This document shows, one piece after another, positions 58,400 to 64,000 of a stretch of DNA of 64,000 bases. Both the position numbers and the translations under genes were made by a program. This stretch comes from Corynebacterium jeikeium (GTDB lineage: Bacteria; Actinomycetota; Actinomycetes; Mycobacteriales; Mycobacteriaceae): positions 2,356,001 to 2,420,000 of the forward strand of contig CP033784.1 in NCBI GenBank assembly GCA_003955985.1, written 5' to 3'. The first letter of the stretch is position 1. The number at the start of each line of letters is the position of its first letter. Under the pieces are notes generated by a model. It saw nothing but the letters and a program-made list of their open reading frames with translations. It made no database searches and was not told the DNA's origin.

Positions 58400-59431
58400 G
58401 TGGCAGTGTGGAAAGTTGTGAGTGCAAAAAGTTTCGCGATGACCCCGGTACAGCGATTCCTTGTGCTGCGCTCCATAATCGATCTGCCTTTTACCCGGAC
58501 ATTCGCCATCGACGCGGAGCAGGTCGTCGAAATCTCCGGCGTCGCTCGACTCAGCGAGCTCAACGCCAAAAATGCCGTAATAATCGACAGCTTGCGTTCA
58601 CTCGCCCACACCAACACACAGGACTTTTACGCCATCGATGATGCCGCCGAGGCGCTGGGCACCGCGCTTCGCATGGCAGTGTCTTCCAGGCAGCTACTGT
58701 GGCTCAGCTCGCTTCCCAAAAGCGACGTGGACAAGGTGCGCGCAATCCTCGGTGATGACTTGGTGCACGTGGTGGGCCCAGCACTGGCCGTCGACAAGCT
58801 CAACGACGACATCCTGGAGGTTCCCGACGCACTGAAGCGCCGTGGCGAACCGCTTGTTCCCATTGCACTCTCGCCGACTGCGCTAGTGCACGCGTGGGCA
58901 CATGGCACGCATGAGCAGCAAAAAATGCTGGCGTACCTGCTCGAAGGCACCAACACATTGGTGATGGAGAGCAAAAATCTGCATGCGCTGCGCAAAGTCG
59001 GGGCGAACCTCATTGAGCGCAACCTGATCTGGCGGCTGCTCTACAACCCCAAGGTGCTCGCGTATCTGGTGGTGCTGATTTACTCATCTCTGCGCGCGCT
59101 ACCAGTAGTTTTTGTCCCCGGCTTCCACGGCAATGTCTGGGTGCTCTGGACTATCGACATCATCACGGCAATCCCCTACACCTGGGGAATTGTGGAGATG
59201 TTCACCGGCAGCTCATTCTGGCGCCGAATGCTGGGACTGCTGGTCACACTGGTGACTTTTATCTCGCCGTATGTCTATTTCTGGTTCAACGGCCGCGACT
59301 ATCCCGTGTGGGTCACCGCATTCGTCATCGCCATGATCGTGGGCGCCTTCGCCGTCGAATTCATCCGCTGGCTACGCGACCGCCTCATCCACACAATCCT
59401 GCACCAACTGCCCGCCGCTACCGGCCGGTAA
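58400..59431 (+). CDS. Uncharacterised membrane protein with cytoplasmic N-terminal domain
   Basis: The protein has up to 343 residues. The first ~220 form a soluble alpha/beta domain (ITFAIDAEQVVEISG-like region, LLWLSSLPKSDVDKVRAILGDDLVHVVGPALAV). The remainder holds about four membrane helices (KVLAYLVVLIYSSLRALPVVFVPG, VWVLWTIDIITAIPYTWGIVEMF, MLGLLVTLVTFISPYVYFWF, VTAFVIAMIVGAFAVEFI) and a basic end. I recognise no family. Start sites at GTG 58400, GTG 58418 and ATG 58439 are all possible. TATAAC near 58354 may be the -10 box. Its 3' end overlaps the convergent Pcs-like gene by 14 bp. Confidence 0.7.
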   Translation: MAVWKVVSAKSFAMTPVQRFLVLRSIIDLPFTRTFAIDAEQVVEISGVARLSELNAKNAVIIDSLRSLAHTNTQDFYAIDDAAEALGTALRMAVSSRQLLWLSSLPKSDVDKVRAILGDDLVHVVGPALAVDKLNDDILEVPDALKRRGEPLVPIALSPTALVHAWAHGTHEQQKMLAYLLEGTNTLVMESKNLHALRKVGANLIERNLIWRLLYNPKVLAYLVVLIYSSLRALPVVFVPGFHGNVWVLWTIDIITAIPYTWGIVEMFTGSSFWRRMLGLLVTLVTFISPYVYFWFNGRDYPVWVTAFVIAMIVGAFAVEFIRWLRDRLIHTILHQLPAATGR

Positions 59432-60185
59432 ACGAGCGACGCACACCACCGACAATCAGCCACGCACCGGCGGCAACGTTGACGGCCACCATCGCATGGC
59501 TCACCGTCAGGCTTAACGACGCCGCTTTCGTCACAATTGCGATAAGCAGGCCTGTCGTGACAATCCAGACAAACGTTGCAGCAATGTTGCCCACCTTGCC
59601 GCGTTGCACGCGGAACGGGTGCGTGTAGTGCAGCGGTACCAGCGTCATTGTGCTGAAGATAACGATTGCGGCGATACACACTGCCATCGGCGCATTCCAC
59701 ACCCATAGCAGGACTGCCACAATATTCCACGCCGCCGGGAAGCCCACAAAGTAGTAGTCCCCAGACTTGGCGGCTTCGTTGGCATAACAGAACATCGAGG
59801 AGACCAACACTACGATGGCCAGGAAAATCGCCAGCGGACGTGGCCCCAGCGGCAGGTACATAACCATGAACGCTGCAGGAATGGCCGTCCACGTGAGGTG
59901 GTCGACAATATTGTCCACCACCGCACCGTTAAACCAGGGCACGACTTCCTTGATGTGGTGCTTACGCGCCATGTTGCCATCGACACCGTCGACGACAAGC
60001 GCGATACCCAGCCAGAGCCACATCCATTCCGGCTTGCCGTCGAGAAGCGCCACTACCGCCAGCGTTGCCCACACCAAACCGGTCAGCGTGAACCCGTGAA
60101 CCGCCCAGGCGATAGCATGCTGCCTCCGCGTGAAGGTCTGGGGAGCAGCAGAACTGGCAATGTCAGAGCTAGTAGAAGCGTTCAC
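59418..60185 (-). CDS. CDP-alcohol phosphatidyltransferase, phosphatidylcholine-synthase-like
   Basis: The 255-residue, eight-helix membrane enzyme has the motif DGVDGNMARKHHIKEVVPWFNGAVVDNIVD. This fits the Pcs variant of the CDP-alcohol signature (DGxxDGxxARx8Px3Gx3Dx2VD), including the extra Pro, rather than the PgsA/PssA type. Pcs condenses CDP-diacylglycerol with free choline to phosphatidylcholine. The adjacent betaine-aldehyde dehydrogenase and BCCT carrier genes make choline a sensible substrate. Activity is inferred. It is read in the same direction as betB, 143 bp downstream of it, with a strong inverted repeat in the gap. Confidence 0.82.
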   Translation of the reverse strand: MNASTSSDIASSAAPQTFTRRQHAIAWAVHGFTLTGLVWATLAVVALLDGKPEWMWLWLGIALVVDGVDGNMARKHHIKEVVPWFNGAVVDNIVDHLTWTAIPAAFMVMYLPLGPRPLAIFLAIVVLVSSMFCYANEAAKSGDYYFVGFPAAWNIVAVLLWVWNAPMAVCIAAIVIFSTMTLVPLHYTHPFRVQRGKVGNIAATFVWIVTTGLLIAIVTKAASLSLTVSHAMVAVNVAAGAWLIVGGVRRSFTGR

Positions 60186-60210
60186 GGCAGATGTCCTTTA
60201 GAGAACAAAT

Positions 60211-60247
60211 TGCGCACAACTGCAAACCTTTATCGCAGTTGTGCGCA
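60211..60247. promoter_or_regulatory. 13-bp perfect inverted repeat between betB and the Pcs-like gene
   Basis: TGCGCACAACTGC (60211-60223) and GCAGTTGTGCGCA (60235-60247) with an 11-nt loop, 26 bp upstream of the Pcs-like start. It could be an operator for the Pcs-like gene or a terminator for betB; the following minus-strand ATTTGTT is a weak T-tract. Confidence 0.6.
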
Positions 60248-60328
60248 GAGTCGATTTTTTTCAATCGGTGAGTATAACGGCTGATGGGTCGTTTTCCCGT
60301 ATTTTTGCTCGGGCTTGTGCCGAGTTAT

Positions 60329-61897
60329 TTAACGACGATCCTCGAACCAACCGGTAACAGCCGGCGCCGTGTTCTCGTAGACCAGCTTGGCTTCGGTGTA
60401 CTCTTCCAGGCCGGTCGGGCCCAGCTCGCGGCCAATACCGGACTGGCCGAAGCCACCCCATTCGGCCTGTGGCAGGTAGGGGCCAAAGTCATTAATCCAG
60501 ACGGTGCCGTGACGCAGCCCGCGGGAAACGCGCTCAGAAACCTCGCGGTTGGATGTCCACACCGCACCGGCCAGGCCATATTCGGTGTCGTTGCCAATCT
60601 CGATGGCCTCGTCAACCGTGGTGAAGGTCTCCACCGTCACCACCGGGCCAAAGGCTTCGTCGTGAACGCAGTCCATTTCGCGGGTGACCTGGTCAATCAC
60701 GGTTGGGAGGTAGAAGTAGCCGTCGGCAAGCGAGGCGGAACCGTCAGCGGTGGCGCCGGTGGCAATCTCGCCGCCAACGCGCACGCGAGCGCCCTGTTCA
60801 CGGGCCCGATCGACGTATGCCGCGACCTTATCCAGGTGCTGCTTCGAAATCAGCGCACCGGTCTCGGCCTTCTCGTCGAGCGGACCGCCGAGCTGGATGT
60901 GTCCGGCGCGCTCGACCAGATCGTCGACAAACTTCTCGGCGATGGACTCCTCCACAATCAAGCGAGCGCCCGCCGAGCACACCTGACCGGAGTGCAGGAA
61001 CGCAGCATTGAGGGCATTGTCCAAAGCGGCTTCGTAATCGGCGTCGGCGAAGATGATGTTCGGGTTCTTGCCGCCGAGCTCAAGCGCGACCTTCTTCACA
61101 GACTTAGCCGCTTCACCAGCAATAATCTTGCCAGTGACAAGACCGCCAGTGAAGGAGACCATGTCCACCTTCGGATGCGAGGACAGCGGTGCGCCCGCTT
61201 CGGCACCGGCTCCGGTAATGAGGTTGGCAACGCCTGCCGGAACACCCAGATCATCGATGACGTGCATGAGCAGAATTGCTGTGTGCGGAGTCAGCTCCGC
61301 CGGCTTGAGCACAAAGGTATTGCCCGTGGCCAGCGCCGGTGCAACCTTCCATGCGGTCTGCAGCAGTGGGTAGTTCCACGGCGTAATCAGGCCACAGACA
61401 CCAACAGGTTCACGCACAATACGCGCGACGACGGACGGGTCATCCGCATCCACGAGACGACCGGCATCATTGCCCGCGAGCTTCCCGAAGTACTCAAAGC
61501 AGGCAATGATGTCATCCATATCGGCTGCCGCCTCAGGCAGGCGCTTGCCGGTATCCATAGCCTCTGCCCAGGCAAATTCGTCCTTGCGCTGCCTGATGGC
61601 AGCTCCGATATCGAGTACCAACTTGCTGCGCTCAGCTGTGCTCCAGGATGCCCAGGAACCTTCTCCGGTACGTCGGAAAGCAGCGTCGGCGGCGGCGATG
61701 GCGCGCTCGGTGTCGGTTGCGTCTGCTTCTGCGACCTCGGCGATGAAAGAGCCGTCGGCCGGGCACTCGATGGTGCGAGTATTGCCAGCGGCTGCAGCGG
61801 ACCAGGTGCCGTTGATAAACAGCGTGGCGGCCCCTTCGTGAGATTTGGCGGTCTCGGTTGCGAGAGCCTTATCAGTAGTGGAAGGCTTAAAGGTCAT
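60329..61897 (-). CDS. betB: Betaine-aldehyde dehydrogenase-like aldehyde dehydrogenase
   Basis: The 522-residue NAD(P)+-dependent aldehyde dehydrogenase has GLITPWNYPLLQTAWKVAPALATGNTFVLKPAE, FTGG (coenzyme loop), catalytic Glu in ALELGGKNPNIIF, nucleophile in HSGQVCSAGARL and EAFGPVV. The N-terminus is about 25 residues longer than usual. The assignment to betaine aldehyde rests on overall similarity and on the gene starting immediately after the BCCT transporter stop, so the two are translationally coupled. It would oxidise betaine aldehyde to the osmoprotectant glycine betaine. No choline dehydrogenase gene is within the window. Confidence 0.85.
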   Translation of the reverse strand: MTFKPSTTDKALATETAKSHEGAATLFINGTWSAAAAGNTRTIECPADGSFIAEVAEADATDTERAIAAADAAFRRTGEGSWASWSTAERSKLVLDIGAAIRQRKDEFAWAEAMDTGKRLPEAAADMDDIIACFEYFGKLAGNDAGRLVDADDPSVVARIVREPVGVCGLITPWNYPLLQTAWKVAPALATGNTFVLKPAELTPHTAILLMHVIDDLGVPAGVANLITGAGAEAGAPLSSHPKVDMVSFTGGLVTGKIIAGEAAKSVKKVALELGGKNPNIIFADADYEAALDNALNAAFLHSGQVCSAGARLIVEESIAEKFVDDLVERAGHIQLGGPLDEKAETGALISKQHLDKVAAYVDRAREQGARVRVGGEIATGATADGSASLADGYFYLPTVIDQVTREMDCVHDEAFGPVVTVETFTTVDEAIEIGNDTEYGLAGAVWTSNREVSERVSRGLRHGTVWINDFGPYLPQAEWGGFGQSGIGRELGPTGLEEYTEAKLVYENTAPAVTGWFEDRR

Positions 61898-64000
61898 TTA
61901 GGAATCCTCCTTGGCGTAGTCATCAGACCATTCGCGGACAGGTTCGGCATTATCGGACAGATCTGAGGTGCCCGGGAGATCAGACTGCATATGCAGGAAC
62001 TCCAAGTGCCGTTCGTAGAGGTCGAGGACGTCGGAAATCAGCTGCTCTTGGGTGTAGCCATAGACGTCGTAGCCGAGCGAGCCGGTAAGCGTGAAGACCT
62101 CGAGACGGTAGTAGTAAATATCAGCATCACTGTCCAGGTGTACCAGGCCAGCGAAAGACGGCGTCAAGTGTTCAACCGGATAGACCTGGTAGCGGAAGCT
62201 CATCTCCTCGCCGAAACCGACCTGCAGGTCAATCTGGTCGATGCCAACTTCTTCTGCTGGTTCACGGTGCAGCGTCACTTCGCCGCCACGATCCCTGATA
62301 GCTTCTGCCACCTGTTCAAGCGCGGGCTGTACCACTCGGTCGAGGTAGCGCATGACTGGCTTCTTGCCCGGGAAGGACATGGAGCGGGCAAGTCGCTTAC
62401 GCCAGTCGCCCTGTTCGCCATCTACGGCGCGGCCCGACATCGCCCCATGGAGGGCTCGACGTGTCGAATCCTGTTGCAGCAGCTCCAGTCGCAGCGACTT
62501 AAAGAGGCCATACATCACCAGATAGATGACAAAGGCGAACGGCAGGCCCATCACAATCGTCGCGGACTGCAGTGTCGGAATACCGCCGACGTAGAGCATC
62601 GCGATGGTCAGCACACCGACCACGACAGCCCAGAAAATACGGGTCCACTTCTTACCGTCCTGCTGTGTGTCGGTGATCTTCGAAGTGAAGTTACTCATCA
62701 CCAGTGCTGCCGAGTCAGCCGAGGTGATGTAGAGCAGCAGACCGATCAGGGAGGCGACTGCCGCCACCAACATCGGTGCCGGGTACTGCTCTAGCAGAAG
62801 GTAGAAGGCGCGCTCCGGGTAATCCAATGCAGTCTGCCCAAACTCCGAATCGCCACCGATAACCAGGTCCAGAGCCGAGTTACCGAACACCGATACCCAC
62901 ATCAGAACGAAGAGGAATGGAATGGTCAGCGTGCCGACGACAAACTGACGCAGACTACGGCCACGGGAAATGCGAGCCAGGAACAAACCGACGAACGGTG
63001 CCCAGGCCACCCACCAAGCCCAGAAGAACAGGGTCCAGGAGTTCAACCATTCCTGCGCTCCGGAGAACGCGTAGGTATCCATAGTCATGGACGGGAACTT
63101 CGAGACGTACTCACCGACGTTCATCACCAGTGCGTCAAACAGGAACGCGGTGCGGCCGGTAACCAGGATGTAGAGCATCAAGCAGATGGCCAGGCCAACG
63201 TTGAGCTCCGAGAGACGACGAATTCCCTTGTCGACACCGGAAACTGCGGAGGCGATAGCCACCGATACGGCCACGACGATTAGAGCGATCTGCCAGGACG
63301 TACTCTCATCCACCCCGAACAGCACACGCAGGCCGTAATTCAGCTGGACGACGCCGATACCCAGCGAGGTTGCGACACCGAAAACGGTACCCAGCATCGC
63401 CGCGATTTCGACCGCTTCACCAGCGGGGCCGTGGATGCGCTTGCCGATAATCGGATAGAGCGCCGAACGAATGGTCAGCGGCATGTTCAGGCGATACGCG
63501 AAGTAGCCGAATGCCATACCCATCAGGGCGTAGAGTGCCCAACCGGTCACGCCATAGTGGAAGAGCGTGAACACCACTGCCTGACGTGCAGCTTCGATGG
63601 TCTCCGCGTCTCCGGTCGGCGGGCCATAAAACTGTGCCACCGGCTCCGCTACCGAGAAGAAGAGCAGGTCAATGCCGATACCCGCCGCAAAGAGCATAGA
63701 GGCCCAGGAGAACAGACCAAACTGAGGCTTGGCGTGATCGGGGCCGAGCTTAATCTGTCCCGTTCGCGAGATAGCGACGTAGAGCATGAAGAGCACTGCC
63801 ACCGTCGCGGTCACGATATAGAACCAGCCGAAGTTCTTCGATACCCAGGCGACAATGCCAGCTAGGGTGTCCGCTGCATTGTCCGGGGCAAAAATAGCCC
63901 ACAGGGCAATGGCAAGAATGCCAACACCTGAAATAATAAATACAGGCCAGTTGACCTCAGGCTCGGAGGTCACACTCGCTTGCGCTTGTTGTGGAGGGGC
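61898..64000 (-). CDS. BCCT-family choline/betaine transporter (BetT-like), possibly 5'-truncated
   Basis: The BCCT carrier has twelve helices and a long C-terminal cytoplasmic domain of about 170 residues, as in BetT proteins where this domain senses osmolarity. Family blocks are FAAGIGIDLLFFSVAEP (GxGxD/Q type glycine stretch), FHYGVTGWALYALMGMAFGYFAYR, WTLFFWAWWVAWAPFVGLFLARISRGRSLRQF and YITSADSAALVMSN. The carrier most likely imports choline, given coupling to betB. A GTG at 63973 could be the start, but it has no clear ribosome-binding site and the frame stays open to the window edge (APPQQAQAS upstream), so the true start may lie outside. Confidence 0.9.
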   Translation of the reverse strand, partial: APPQQAQASVTSEPEVNWPVFIISGVGILAIALWAIFAPDNAADTLAGIVAWVSKNFGWFYIVTATVAVLFMLYVAISRTGQIKLGPDHAKPQFGLFSWASMLFAAGIGIDLLFFSVAEPVAQFYGPPTGDAETIEAARQAVVFTLFHYGVTGWALYALMGMAFGYFAYRLNMPLTIRSALYPIIGKRIHGPAGEAVEIAAMLGTVFGVATSLGIGVVQLNYGLRVLFGVDESTSWQIALIVVAVSVAIASAVSGVDKGIRRLSELNVGLAICLMLYILVTGRTAFLFDALVMNVGEYVSKFPSMTMDTYAFSGAQEWLNSWTLFFWAWWVAWAPFVGLFLARISRGRSLRQFVVGTLTIPFLFVLMWVSVFGNSALDLVIGGDSEFGQTALDYPERAFYLLLEQYPAPMLVAAVASLIGLLLYITSADSAALVMSNFTSKITDTQQDGKKWTRIFWAVVVGVLTIAMLYVGGIPTLQSATIVMGLPFAFVIYLVMYGLFKSLRLELLQQDSTRRALHGAMSGRAVDGEQGDWRKRLARSMSFPGKKPVMRYLDRVVQPALEQVAEAIRDRGGEVTLHREPAEEVGIDQIDLQVGFGEEMSFRYQVYPVEHLTPSFAGLVHLDSDADIYYYRLEVFTLTGSLGYDVYGYTQEQLISDVLDLYERHLEFLHMQSDLPGTSDLSDNAEPVREWSDDYAKEDS

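Noticed and set aside
60284-61966. Plus-strand frame of 560 codons over betB
   Set aside because: Antisense shadow of a full aldehyde dehydrogenase with catalytic Cys and Glu.
1-64000. Insertion sequences, prophage, rRNA or integrase genes
   Set aside because: No transposase, integrase, phage structural or rRNA sequence was recognised on either strand.

Overview
The window is a chromosomal segment of an actinobacterium of the order Mycobacteriales, most likely a Corynebacterium of moderate G+C content. The evidence is the cell-envelope gene set: an AftD-type arabinofuranosyltransferase, a DUF3068 protein, an MMPL transporter and a DUF2613 micro-protein. Gene order also recalls the M. tuberculosis Rv0224c-Rv0228, Rv0236c, Rv0321-0322 and Rv0337c-0338c neighbourhoods, and the LLM/FMN-reductase pair belongs to the CE1758/CE1759 families. 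The species cannot be fixed from the sequence alone. No rRNA, prophage or intact insertion sequence was seen.

Layout. 1-1.9 kb: 3' part of an Fe-S reductase with a long PGGA-repeat tail. 2-9.6 kb: an accessory block with a two-component system, a three-gene operon of related secreted proteins facing a 63-residue secreted micro-peptide, and a divergent flavin-enzyme/YceI locus with three RosR-type operators. 9.7-15.6 kb: conserved core (alaT, YibE-like protein, ugd, dcd, tRNA-Gly). 15.8-22.2 kb: MMPL transporter, a second two-component system, an MFS carrier and a universal stress protein. 22.3-32.8 kb: envelope glycan/lipid cluster (DUF2613, aftD, acyltransferase, DUF3068, membrane protein, GT4 glycosyltransferase, methyltransferase). 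32.9-44 kb: type I-E CRISPR-Cas locus with 33 repeats, followed by a broken VOC-family gene. 44.6-49.9 kb: fadA-fadB and selO. 50-56 kb: an oligopeptide ABC transporter operon bracketed by two copies of a 70-bp palindromic element. 56-58 kb: YdhK lipoprotein and a YeeE-TusA fusion. 58.4-64 kb: an orphan membrane protein and a choline module (Pcs-like enzyme, BetB, BCCT transporter).

How the parts work together. The cas locus is split. cas6e-cas3-cas1-cas2 run leftward into the array, and cse1-cse2-cas7e-cas5e run rightward. The 219-bp divergent control region between them contains two degenerate copies of the CRISPR repeat in tandem, separated by 20 nt. The first 15 nt of that 20-nt 'guide' recur 14/15 just upstream of cse1, and the single mismatch is at guide position 12, a position Cascade does not read. 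I interpret this as a crRNA-like regulatory RNA that would direct Cascade to its own promoter (CreR/CreA-like). It is the most interesting feature of the window.

Other observations worth following are the secreted-protein operon and micro-peptide sharing a QVKEYA motif, the 11-mer GCTTTACGACG recurring eight times, the mobile-looking 70-bp palindromes, and a ribosome-binding site that can be locked in a hairpin in front of the YeeE-TusA gene.
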